DNA of 64,000 bases from Syngnathus acus (lineage: Eukaryota > Chordata > Actinopteri > Syngnathiformes > Syngnathidae), in NCBI RefSeq assembly GCF_901709675.1, contig NC_051106.1:5900001-5964000 (forward strand), given 5' to 3'. This document shows, one piece after another, positions 21,803 to 33,133 of this stretch. How positions within the stretch are numbered: the stretch's first letter is position 1; each line of letters starts with the position of its first letter. Made by a program: the position numbers and the translations under genes. The notes below the pieces were generated by a model. It was given only the letters and a program-made list of their open reading frames with translations. It had not been told where the DNA came from and made no database searches.

Positions 21803-24800
21803 ATGCCCGCCGCCGTGGGCAAGTCGTTACGCGCGGCCACCGTGCTGTCCGTGGCGGTCCTGTCCTTCTTGGTGTGCTTGCTCCTCGGCAGCGTGCGCCA
21901 TCTCGGAAGCGGCCACGAGGATCTGGATGAGGAGCTGGTCTCTCTCCGCTCAGCGTTGAGCCACCAACTCGCGCAAAGACGCCAAGAAATCCTTCCACTG
22001 CTTTCCCCCGGACACGAGAAGGAGCCTTTCTCCACCTGGGATTCTAATTTGTGGGGCGAGCTCACGCGTGGTTCCTCCGCCGCTGGAACTCCGCTGGGTT
22101 GCGGAGCTCTGCTGGACATGCAACCGCTGGAGGTGCTCGGCTCTGGGTACACCAAGCTGGTAGTGAAAGTGACGCTGGCTGGAGGAGAGCCGGTGGCCCT
22201 CAAGATGGTCAACGAGCACGGCATCGACATGGGCAAGTGCGTGGAGGGCTTCAAGGACCCCCACGGATGCCGTCAGCTGGTCTCCTACAAGCTCAGCAAG
22301 GAAGTTGTCCTCCTGCACAGGTTGCGGCATCCCAACATCATCAAGGTGCACGTTCATCACTGTTATCGTCATTATTAATTGTTTTTATTCATTATTATCA
22401 TCTCCCTTCGAAGACGTATTGTATAAAAGAGTTTAGTTTTTTTTTTGCAAAAAACGACGCCTCAACTTTAGATAACCCAAACTTGTGCAAAAAGCAAACA
22501 TTCTATGACTATTGTTTTATTAGCCCACTTTTTTTATCTTTATTTATCTTTGTATAAAGAGACCAAAAATTGATGGATATTCTCAAAATGCTTGAGGAGA
22601 ATGGCAGACCGAAAGAAATAGTTGTCTTTTGAGTAACAGGAAACTTATATAAAACGTTTGTCGTTAATTTCTTTGAATCATTAGAAAATGTTCCCTTTCC
22701 TTTAAAAGGCTCAAAAGTTATTTTTAAGTGTGTTTTATTGGATACAAATGTCTCTAGGCCATTCGATGAATGTGTCCCATTTGTGTTCTCCTGCTAATAG
22801 TCAATGGCTGCCAAGCACTTTACTTATTAAATGTGCACAAACAACTTCAAACACAAGAGTGTAAAACAGTCACAAAGAGCATTTTTGCAACTTTAATAAA
22901 TGAAAAGCAGCACGTTATCTAAGGAAGAATAGTTTGAACCCCCCTTCTTCCGGCATGCACAACAAAGCAAGGCCTATGATCAAATGAGTTTAGTCTTTTC
23001 ATGAATTCCATGCAAAGAACCAAAAAGTAGCAGGCACAGCATCATATTATCCACCCACATCTTCCTTTTGTCTCACATCCGGGCCTGCCAGCTGACAATG
23101 CCAGTTGCTGTGCAGGATCTTCCCATCCAATTAAATTAAATCCATTGACCCATCTTGACCTTAAGGGTGACGTTTTTTTTTTTTCTACGTAGACAATGTG
23201 TCTCTGTGCTCTCTCTCGTCATCCCCTGATTCCCGCCACTCTTAAACCCGCTTTTAGTTTTCGTCACTCTTCAAAATGTAAGACAAAGTGCTGATGATTA
23301 ATGTGGTTTCGACAGTTGCGCGGTCACTGCGCTGGAGACGCGGGAACCCAAATGACCGCCATCTTGGAGCAGGGGAACCCTCTCCAGATGCTCCAGCTGC
23401 TCCAGAGCCCCTGGGAGGACCGCTTCAGGGTAAGCTCTTGATGCTCTTCTCATACTTTGTCTCTTAACCGCCGTCCAGTTGGCCGAGATGAGTGAAACTT
23501 TAGGAGCGCTAACATCTGTCCCTTCCGTGTATTCGATCAGGCTGGGTTTGCAATGGAGATGGGACCGGGAGTTAATCCACTGCAGGCTAGGAATGTCATC
23601 TCAGCATACATACACACACACACAGGACTTTAGCTCAACCCCCATCGTAGGTATGCTCACAGTGGGAGTCGACAGAGGCCGTTTTTACACTGCAGGGATC
23701 CAAATGTGGGAGTGTGTGCTGCTGTGTTTGAAATAAAAGCAGAGAGTGAGAGGGAAGTACTCAGAACAAGCACTCCGATTGATTTTGGATTATAAAGTGC
23801 AATGAAAAGTATCTCATTGACATTGCATCATTTTGAACAGTGGTGCTGAACACAAAAGTTTTTCAAAAGGGTCCACTCGCTGGCTGTAATGTCTGCATGC
23901 ACTCAAGGCGGACAATGGTGTGCTCTTAAGTAACCACGTCAGCAGACTATCAAAAGAGAAGATGCTTTTTTTGGGGGTGTAGGGATAGCTAGCTAGCAGT
24001 TGCGTCATATCATCGCTGATGTAAATGAAGGCTCTCAAGTTCTCTTATAGGGTGGGAGGGGCAACTCTTTAGCCCCCCCCCCTAAATCTGGAAAACTAAA
24101 ATGGTGAAAAAAAATGTAATGATGTATATCCATAATCTACATAGTGGGCGTTCAAAAAAGTCTTCCCAGTGCTGCTCAGCCTGCTCAATGTCAGCTCCAT
24201 GAGTATGAGCTCCACTAATCCAGCGGTGTCTGGTTTCATCCACTGCCGTTTTTACTGTGCCAGTGACGTCTACCTCGAAGCTTTACAGTACTAAACACGA
24301 ACTGCGGTATACTTGTACCGTCTTACACACACACACACACACACACATGCATGCCGCATATGTGGAGAGTCATTTCACGGTTTGTCAGCATGCAGCTGTG
24401 CTTATTTGAGCCTTGAGGAAACATTTTAAAAAAAAACAAGCTGGGATTTATAGAGGGCAGAATGTTGATACAGTCAATTGCTTTTTAATGTCAATAAACT
24501 GATTAATGCCGTCATCTCATTACACTATCTTAACAGGATTACTTCTCTGCAGCTAAACAAATAGTGAAGCAGATAATGAGAAGACGACTTTTGTCTTGTG
24601 TCCCTCCAGGTGTGTCTGGACTTAGTCCGCCTCCTCCACTTCTTGTCACGCTCGCCACTAGGCTCGGTGGCTCTGCTGGATTTTCAGCCCCGCCAGTTCG
24701 TTATGGTGTCGGGCGAGCTCAAGCTCACCGACCTGGACGATGCCAGCGCGGCCGACACACCCTGCGGCTGCGACGCCGACTGCTCCCTGCAGTTTCCGCA

Positions 24801-27800
24801 CCGGAATTTTACCCTGACTTGTTCGGCTCGTGGCGTGTGTGAGGGTTTCAATGAGAAGATGAACATTTACAATGCCTACAGGTAAGCGGAGGGACACTCA
24901 TTCTGCACGAGAAATATCCATACTTGTGTACGAATATTCTTAGCGTCTGTTCTCACGCTCGATCTGGTCTCCAAAAAAGAGGTCAGGTGTGCTTGCTTCA
25001 AGCTGCTTGTGACTCAAGCAGTAGGTGACACATAAACCAAGACATTATATATTTATATTATATCACAAGATGTTCAACCAAACCATATAATTTCATTTTA
25101 TGGAAGTTTGCTAGCTTAATGCTAAATGGTATGAATCGCCATAGACGGGCTAACGGAAAATAGCGTAGATGTTAAAGTAATACATTTCATAGTGCTCGCA
25201 CAAAAAAATAAAAAAAACATCTCACGGTAATGAAGTTTTTGTATTTTTTTTCTACCCACCACCGAGTTCCTCAACAAAGGCTGTCTTGACACAATGTTGC
25301 TAGTCAAGGTGTACGGGTGCTGCAGATTCGCGGTTTACGGGCATGATTCATGAAGCGAGTCTCGTCGCGTTTGATCAGCCCTTCAGATCTTTGACAGCTT
25401 TATTCTTTCAAGTCATGTCCCATGATGGATGTGCTCTTTTCTTCTTTTTCATCACAGGTACTTTTTCACTTACCTGCTGCCTCACCAGGCCCCGCCCGGC
25501 CTCACACACCTGGTGCAGAACATCATGAACGTCACAGGTGAACGAGAGAGCGCCGCCTTAACACGACGTCGTTTAAAGATCACACAAAGGAGTAAATCAA
25601 ATTGCGCTCGTGTCATGACAGGCCTTAAGTGCTTTATTTAATACGCTCCTCAAAGAGCTGACAGGTGACAAGATAATGAATACGCGGTGAACAAAAAAAT
25701 ATTAAGACACACCTTTCAATTAAACGGATTCACTTTGATTTTATAACAGCGCTGTGTACAAGTTAGCATGTAGCATCTTCCTTACTGCCTATATTTGTTT
25801 TCCATGTACCGTCCGTCTTTCAGGTGAGCTGAAAGCCGACATCAACGAGACGCTGGATGCTTTCGAGAACATCCTGCATCTTTATCAATCTGGCCTGCAC
25901 CTGGACAAGCTGCCTTCATCCATACTTCGAGGTAAGCTCGCTTCTTACACGCTACGCTGACCTCTCTTGGGCGGACACAATGCCGGGCCTTATTTGAGAA
26001 GGCGGCACAGTCTGCACCTCTGTTTTCATTTTGTTTCGGAGGTGTGTGTGTAAGGGGGGGGGGGGGTCCGGTCGCTCTCGCTCGCATGGGTTGTTTTGAC
26101 AGGTTATTAGGCGGCTGGAATGAGAGGACAAAACCAACAGAGTGGGATTAATCCTGCGTGTCTCCGGCTCAGAAAGTCTGTCGGGGTTGGGACGCACGGA
26201 AAGTTTGGCTACTTTTTAAATCAATAAGAACCTCTCAAGTCTACGTTCCTCACGTTGTGTCCCCTAACTATAAACATTTTACTCCACTTGCCAGACCTCC
26301 TTCCTTGCAGTCTATGAAATATTAATAACAGAAAGACTGGCCACGTTCCTGCGGTGAGATTGTTTCCATCCCCCCCAGATGCCGGACTGTTTATATAGCA
26401 GCTCTTTGTGAATTTAATCGCAGATTGAGGGGAAAGAGGCCACGGGCGCCGAAGCTAACACCAGCGGGGAATGTTTTAGCTTCGCAGGGAGGTGCCACAT
26501 GTCAAGCCTCCGCTTAGCTGATTGGAAGCGCGATAAGAGAGACGAAAAAATGTGTCTTATTATTTCACATTTGCTGCGTGGGAGTTTTTGCACCAAGGTT
26601 GTCTGGACTTAATATGCAAGCTTAGTTGAGTATTTTTTTGTGAATAATAGGGTAAGCTGTGGGAAAGTGGAGTGAGCAGGTTCGTTTCCATGAGTAAGGT
26701 GAGAAGGTCACGAGCAGTCACGTGACATCCAGTTGGCCACTTTCACTTAACACTCGGGCAGTCTTGTGTGAAGCTGCTTTTTTGTCTTTAAATGTACATG
26801 ACAAGAATAACAGCAATAGATATAAAGACATTTTACTTTCTTTTTTTTTAACCCCAACTATTTATTGGAGTAATTCACACCATTGTTCCCTTTAATCAAT
26901 ACTTTTTATTTGTTGCAATAACGACAGGAATTTAAATAAATAATGAAATTAAATTGAAAAAAATAACCTTAAAACATATGTATATATTTTTTTACTATAA
27001 AATAAAAAAACGAACTTACTAAAATATAGGTGTATTATTTTTTGAAAAAAAAAAAAAAAAAAAAAGGCCAAGCGTCCACAGGTAACTTAAAAATGGCTCG
27101 CAGATGTAAAGACCGTTCTGCGTCGATGCAATCCACAGCTGAGGCTAATAATAAAACATTTCAAGTGAAGCATTGGAAAGCAACACGGCTTCGCTATACA
27201 TTAAACATTTCCCGCCCTCCGCGTGAAGCACAAAGACAGCTTTCATCCATACGTCTCTGGTGCCCGAACAGCTGAGGTCGGCCACCTTTTCCCTTCACAA
27301 CGGGCCTCATTTTTTTTTCCCCACCCGAAGAAAGATCCTCTGAACACTCCTTGTTTTTTCTCCTCATCCCCAGAAGGCTGACCCTTGTGTCTTTTTGCCC
27401 CTCAACAACACACACGCACGCACACACACAACTGCAACCATTTAGACGGTTAGCAGTTTGTAACAGAGTCTCTCCTTTCTATGAACTCCCAGACTCAGCT
27501 TGTGGCTGCGTGCACGCATGCGTGTTTGTGTGTGTGTTTCTCATGGCTAATGTGGAGCAGATGATCTAAGACAGGCCGCCTGACTGGAAGAATTAGAATG
27601 ATTAATGTAAGGCAAATGTTTGGGTCGAAGTGGGGTGATGCGTTCAATGTGTTGCGGCAGGTCACTGGAAGAGGATTGCTCAAGATGTCCTGCAGAGGCA
27701 TGGTGCAATTACAAAAAACTTGCGGTAGGCTAACGATATGTTGAGTAAAGAGATTGAGGGAAAAAAAAAAAGCGACACTAAAAAGGACCAAAGGCAAGCA

Positions 27801-28608
27801 TTTATTTTGATTGTAGTTTGCGTTTGTGTGTGGCGCACAAGTGAACCACAGTCAAATCCAATATGTTTCTAATCTGTAACTATTATCATTGAAATGAATG
27901 TATTTTCAATTCATCTGCCTTCATAAAAGCTTCAACTACAAAGGCAAAAACAATTGTTTTTTTATGCTATTAATGAAACCGAGTGCTTATAAAATAACAA
28001 CTGCGTAGAGAGGAGGGAATGTTAAACAGCTAAAACAAGTGTATAAAAAATCGCCAAGGGTGCAAATCATGATGTCTTTTTGCGACAATGAGTAGAAATA
28101 TAAAATTAATGGATAGACATAAAATCATATAGGCTACTGTTGTAAATCTGTCCTGAATTTCTCAATGAATCTTTGGCATTGTTTGGTCACATAAATCGCG
28201 TTGTTGTGTTTAGATTACAACTTGACGCGAGGCATGGCAACATCAGGAAACACAGAGTACCACTGCTGGCCATCCTACAGCCAACAAGGCTGCGTCTTGT
28301 CCATCCACAGTGCCAGCGAGGCTGCACACATTTGCAACTCGCATTCGCAGTGCACAAGCTTCACTCTGACTGGACAGAAAACATGGACAGGTCAGTCAAG
28401 TTTTGTCTTCACAAAATTTACATTTCAGGTAAGCTTAAGCTAAAATATAGATTATTTAACATGACATGTATAACACACTATAAAGCTAATGTTAGCTAAC
28501 TACTTTCCGTCTGCAGGTCGCCCACTGGCCATTTTCAGGAGCAGCTTCAAACTTCTGGTGCCTGACGAAACCTCCGAGGTGTATGTGAAGAAAAGCACAG
28601 CCGTGTAA
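21803..28608 (+). CDS. pkdcc: Secretory-pathway protein kinase PKDCC/VLK-like (7 exons, 461 aa)
   Basis: Exons are 21803-22345, 23316-23429, 24610-24881, 25458-25537, 25824-25931, 28214-28390 and 28517-28608; phases agree. PKDCC (vertebrate lonesome kinase) is a tyrosine kinase of the Golgi and extracellular space needed for bone and craniofacial growth. The start [17 protein letters not shown] opens a signal-anchor/signal peptide (hydrophobic residues about 12-30). The kinase-like part has a Gly loop LGSGYTKLV (about 112-120), VALKMVN with Lys134, [24 protein letters not shown], a catalytic-loop equivalent LLDFQPRQF, and TDLDD (about 259-263) where ordinary kinases have DFG. Family words [31 protein letters not shown] and YHCWPSY follow. 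Asn-X-Ser/Thr sites and many Cys fit a secreted protein. The upstream ATG at 21689 was rejected because it would put an acidic tract ahead of the signal sequence. It is one of the fish pkdcc paralogues; which one is undecided. Confidence 0.93.
22346..23315 (+). other. pkdcc: pkdcc intron 1
   Basis: The donor is AAG|GTGCAC and the acceptor GTTTCGACAG|TTGCG. No gene, RNA or clear repeat is seen inside. Confidence 0.7.
24327..24348. repeat. (CA)n microsatellite in pkdcc intron 2
   Basis: About eleven CA units lie in the intron 23430-24609. Confidence 0.9.
25932..28213 (+). other. pkdcc: pkdcc intron 5 (2.3 kb)
   Basis: The donor CGAG|GTAAGC and acceptor GTGTTTAG|ATTAC bound the largest pkdcc intron. 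It contains a poly-A tract (27044-27064), short CA-rich stretches near 27410 and a G-run near 26057. No internal gene is supported. Confidence 0.7.
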
Positions 28609-29165
28609 ATATGACGCACAGATGAGACCTCTCATTTTAGAGAAGAGTATGCATTGAGCTCATTTACTCCCAATGATGATGTGAAGCAAGCAACACGTTG
28701 CGCTTAAATTAGACGAGTCCCGCGGCGTCCAACGGCGTCCCTAATTTTGCGGGAGAGAAGTCGCAGCCAAGGCGGGTAAATGTGATGGATTTCTAGGCCT
28801 TCCGCTCACTGCACTCATTACATGCGCCTGCCGGGTCACCGCTTCTGCCAACAGCTACTTGAAGGGATTTCCCTTCAGATACAATTAAGGAAAGAAAGCC
28901 TTTTTTTTATGTTACTACCTTGACTTTATTTGCTGCTTTTTTGTGAAGCCAGCCCCCCCTGTGGTAGGCTTGGATGTAAGAAGTCGAGCCGCAGCATCAG
29001 CCCAAAAAGCCAGAGGACGAGGAAAGAAAACAAGCTCTTATTCGAGTACATGCTTAGGCTGATGCGCTGAGGTGCCAACTGTTTTCTCATGGCTCTGGGG
29101 CTTAACTGCACTGTGATCTGAATGGGACCTTTACAACGCCGCTTTTAACGTGTGTGTGTGTATGT

Positions 29166-29190
29166 GGGGGGGGGGGGGGGGGGGGGGGGG
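29166..29190. repeat. Poly-G homopolymer
   Basis: About 24-25 consecutive G residues follow TGTGTATGT. Such tracts are unstable and often miscounted in assemblies. Confidence 0.9.
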
Positions 29191-31539
29191 AGTGATGTCT
29201 GTTTGTTTAGCTAGTTTGCATAAGGTAGCATTTGAAGCTACAGCCAGGAGCTTGTTTTAGCTCTGTGTGGCGAATAGTATAAAGCGCAACATCTAGTTAG
29301 TGTCTAAAGATACGGCCAGGAACTAATTAGCGTGGAAAATAAAGCTAAATTTAACAAGAAGTTAGCATAATCTATCATTATGATGTCACAGCAAACGGCT
29401 AGTCAGAGGAAAGTAGCATATAAAAGTCAATTGGTAATTAAAGCTCAGTCTAGCGAATAAAACGAAGGTAAATAAAACTAACTAAACAACTAGTTAGCTT
29501 AATGGAACATTTAAAGCCAGAGTCAAAGTAGCTTAAACAAACAGATAATGAAGATAATGACATTTTGGGGCCTGAAATTACAAATATTCCAAAACTGTTT
29601 TCCAAGCAATGGTGTGGTTTTTTGGCCTGGCATGTATATTGCAAATTCTTTGGGGTCATTTTTGCAGGTTCATGCAAGTAGAGGCTAGTGGTAATACTTT
29701 TTATTCACATTTTTCAAAAACCCATAAATGCAGTAATATACATGCCAGTCCAGAAGTTGTCAATTTGACTTTGTAATGAAACACCAACTGCTCTTTTTTT
29801 TATTTCGAAAGCACCTTTTCATGGTCTGTTTGATATTTGGATGAAAGTAATGCGACTATGCTGAATGTAGTTTGTTGCCTTAAATGCCTCAATAGCGCTT
29901 TGTGCTGACTTTTATTATATTCAATTTTATAACATTTTTCAGTTTTTTGAGACACGCCTTTTTAAAAAATCTTATTCTTTGAAATGTTTAAGTTAAAGAC
30001 AAGTTGCTGTATACTACCACTTAAATCGCTATGAGCATTTGCAGCAAAGATTATTTCAAATCATTCCAGTTCATTTACATCCTTTTGTAAACAACTTAAT
30101 TTAATTTTTTTAATGTGTCATGATGATTGTTCTTACACAATTGTGCTTGTAGAGTTTTAAGTGCACCTTGTGGGTGAAACCATTATTTTCAATGGAAAAT
30201 GACTCACTTCTGTTTTTTATATACTGCACCAAATGTAACTGCAGAGTCTTATTTTATAAATTTGTACTGATTCTGTCTTCATTTGCATTTTTATTCTATG
30301 ATGTTTAACAATAAGCGGCCTGTTTTCTTCCCATTAGCACCAGTGGTTAAAACTAAAAACTCTTGAATCTTGGTTGTGGGTGGGGGACGTCACATGTGGT
30401 TTAGTACGTGTTTTTAGTCCTTTAGCCCCCACGCCTCCAACGCAAGACCCAGCTGAATGGGCTTGGCTTGCAAAGTTCCAGAGCTCCGCAGAGTTTGCAC
30501 AATGCTTCAGGAATGCATTGAAATGCCGCGTCATGCTGAGCTCATTATGGACCTTAATTAATACTAATGTAAATGAGCACACCTACTGACCCTTTCTCAT
30601 GTTGAGAGGGAGTTACTGTAAGGCAAAGGCGCAATTTGCACAAGAATGGGGTTGAGGTTGAGATAAGGGCAAAGGCTTTCTGGATTTTGGAAGTCTTGAT
30701 TAGGTGATTACCTGCCAAACAACTTAAAGGCAATGTTTAAAAAATAATATCACATTTTTACTGATTTAAAAATGGCCCATCCAGTCTAAAAATGGCGTAA
30801 GTGGAAAGGCCCGAGGGTTCTGTTAGCCTCACATTGGCCCCTTGCTGTCTGGACAAAGCGAGCTGATTAGACAGATGGACATTAAGATAGGAAGGCTTTG
30901 ATTAGATAAGAAAGAAAAGTGGACCAACACAGCTTAACTAACTAGAAGGACTGGTTGAGTGGTAGCATAATATTAACCAGACATGGACTTTTTCCTCATT
31001 GCTACAAGAAATAATGAGGACAAAAATATGTGGATGTATTTTTTTTCCCCCCGCAGTGAAAAACTCAAACCAGTTGTCTTAACAACATAACAACCTAGCC
31101 GCTAGCTATTGAGTACATCATATTTTTTTACGTAGCATATAGATAACCTTCATTAGTTATCGTCAGGAATGTTATACTATTTCTAATCTTATAGTACGTG
31201 CTAAGGCGAGTACGTCTATTCGCCGATTGCAAAGTATTTCTCAAGAAAAAAAAGGCATGCTGATATTTCTTTCGGTAATAAGAGGTGATTTATGAAAGTT
31301 TACAGCTGCGGTTCATCCTCCTCCATCCACATCAGCAAAGAGAAGAAAATTCTGGCGTCTGGTTTATTTTGGCTCGCCTTTTGGGACCCACTTAATGGAT
31401 GTTCTAACTTAGCGTGCATGCTGCACTCTGTACACTTTCATATTGTTCTCATATGGAGCAACATCTTAAAAGTTGAAGCTTTGCACATTGTGTTTTTATT
31501 TGTGGATTAGAAAAATCATGTACAAGAATTAGGCCCTCT

Positions 31540-31800
31540 TTCCTTTGCTTTCTTTTTTTCCTTTTCTTCTTTCAACATCCTTGTTTCCTTCCTTTGAGCC
31601 ATCCTTCCTATCTTTCAAACTTCCTTCTCTCCTTTCCTCCTTCTTCACTTATCCTCCCTTGATTCCTTGCTTATCACCATCAACCTCCCCCTTTGTTTTC
31701 ATCTCCTTGTTTTTTCCTTCCTTCCTTTCTCCTTCCATGCCTCATTCCTTCCACCCTACTTCCCTCTTTGCTTCCTTCCTACTTTTTTCCCCCTTCCGTA
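31540..31800. repeat. Polypyrimidine (CCTT-rich) tract
   Basis: About 260 bp consist mostly of C and T on the plus strand with recurrent CCTTCCTT words. The ORFs reading MLSFFPFLL… here are translations of this tract, not genes. Confidence 0.85.
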
Positions 31801-32805
31801 AACAAGTTAATTAAAAAGTCTAATGTATGCAGGAAATGCACCCTACTTTTGGCACACTATGAATTATTGGTCTAGTGTTGGCTATGATGTAATCAAATTT
31901 TTTTTTTGCCACTTGAATCGGAAAGTATTTTTTCTCCTGTCAGTGTTTATTTAATTGCAAAGGCGCAGGGAGCTTTTACGCTTCAGCTGCTTCAAGGCTT
32001 TCTGTTTTGATATGAAAGTCGCTTTTGTACTGTGGAAGTTTTCATTTTTGCAAATCTTTCGTCGTGGTTGTGCTGCTTGTGTGTGGCACAGTGTTCCTCA
32101 GTTTTTTTTTCAACCGTGTAATTGACAACAAGCTCCTTTTTTAAGGTTCAGGGAAAGCGAAGGGTGAGGAGGAGGAGGAGAAAGTCTTTTTTTTTTTTTC
32201 TCAACACCGAAGAGCCTCATTTCTGTTTTTTTAGGTTTCCAGTTTCACCCAACTTGTTTCCGTTGACTTTTATTCATGACCTCCATCTGGAAATAATAAA
32301 TGTTCATGAAAACAAGCCATCAGCAATTTTAGGGAAGAGTTGCATGAGTGATGCTACGTCAACACTTCCAAATAAGGGCACTCTGGAGACAGAAAATTTG
32401 GTGCTGACCGGAAATGCCGCCATTTCTCGCCGGAAGTTTACAAGCACAGGTAAACAATGATGGAGCTCGACAACGCGTCAATAAACACGCACCAGTGAAG
32501 CAAGGCAGAGACCGAGGCTGCTTTAGACCAATGGTGAGTAACATGAATTTAATGTTTTTTATTGACGTGGAAAGTAACAAGAGGAAATGACGTTTATTTT
32601 TATTTCGTTGGCGTTTGAATTGAGTCATTCATTGCAACTGGCAAAACGTTTTCACTGGAGGAAAAAACTTTTTTATCCTCAATCATGCAAACTGATAAAA
32701 CACAACTGTTACACAGGAATGGAAGGAGATGTGTCAGAATAAAAAAGGCTCAAGAGCAACGTCATCAGTACCCAGGAGCAGGTGAGCATCTCCCAAATCC
32801 TAATA

Positions 32806-33133
32806 GTGATCCCTCGCTACTTCGCGTTTCGTTTATCGCGGCTTCACTCCATCGCGGATTTTTTTCCCAAATTGAAAAAACATTTAAAAGTAAAAATAAA
32901 ACTTCTAAATTGAGGAAACATGTGTCTAACCTTTAGGACTATGTACTATTGCTCCAAATGTTCGTTTACATTCCTTTAGAAGTCCGTTTTCGCGTGTTAG
33001 CCCTATCGCGAATTAACATCTTTCCGCTAACTCGTTAGCCTGTCCAGTACTTCTTGTTGGTGACCATACTTAGCGGATTTCACTCATCGCGGGTGTTTTT
33101 TGGAACCAATTATCCGCGATAAACGAGGGATCC
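32806..33133. mobile_element. Non-autonomous DNA transposon (MITE) with inverted ends
   Basis: The left end reads GATCCCTCGCTACTTCGCG and the right end, in reverse complement, GGATCCCTCGTTTATCGCGG. They share GATCCCTCG, and CGCG-containing words (ATCGCGGATTT, ACTCATCGCGGG) recur inside in opposite orientations. The ~330-bp element carries no transposase. Fish genomes hold many copies of similar TTCGCG/ATCGCGG elements, but the family is not named here. Confidence 0.6.

Larger units (their letters stand above)
28609..32805. other. pkdcc 3' UTR and intergenic DNA
   Basis: No gene is seen. An AATAAA at 29338-29343 could end pkdcc. Other landmarks are a poly-G run of about 24 nt near 29166-29190, a CT-rich block at 31540-31800 and AT-rich DNA elsewhere. 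Confidence 0.45.

Noticed and set aside
22051-22557. 168-aa ORF on the plus strand
   Set aside because: It overlaps pkdcc exon 1 in a different frame and runs into the intron; it is a shadow frame.
31545-31875. Phe/Ser/Pro-rich ORFs
   Set aside because: They are produced by the CT-rich tract.
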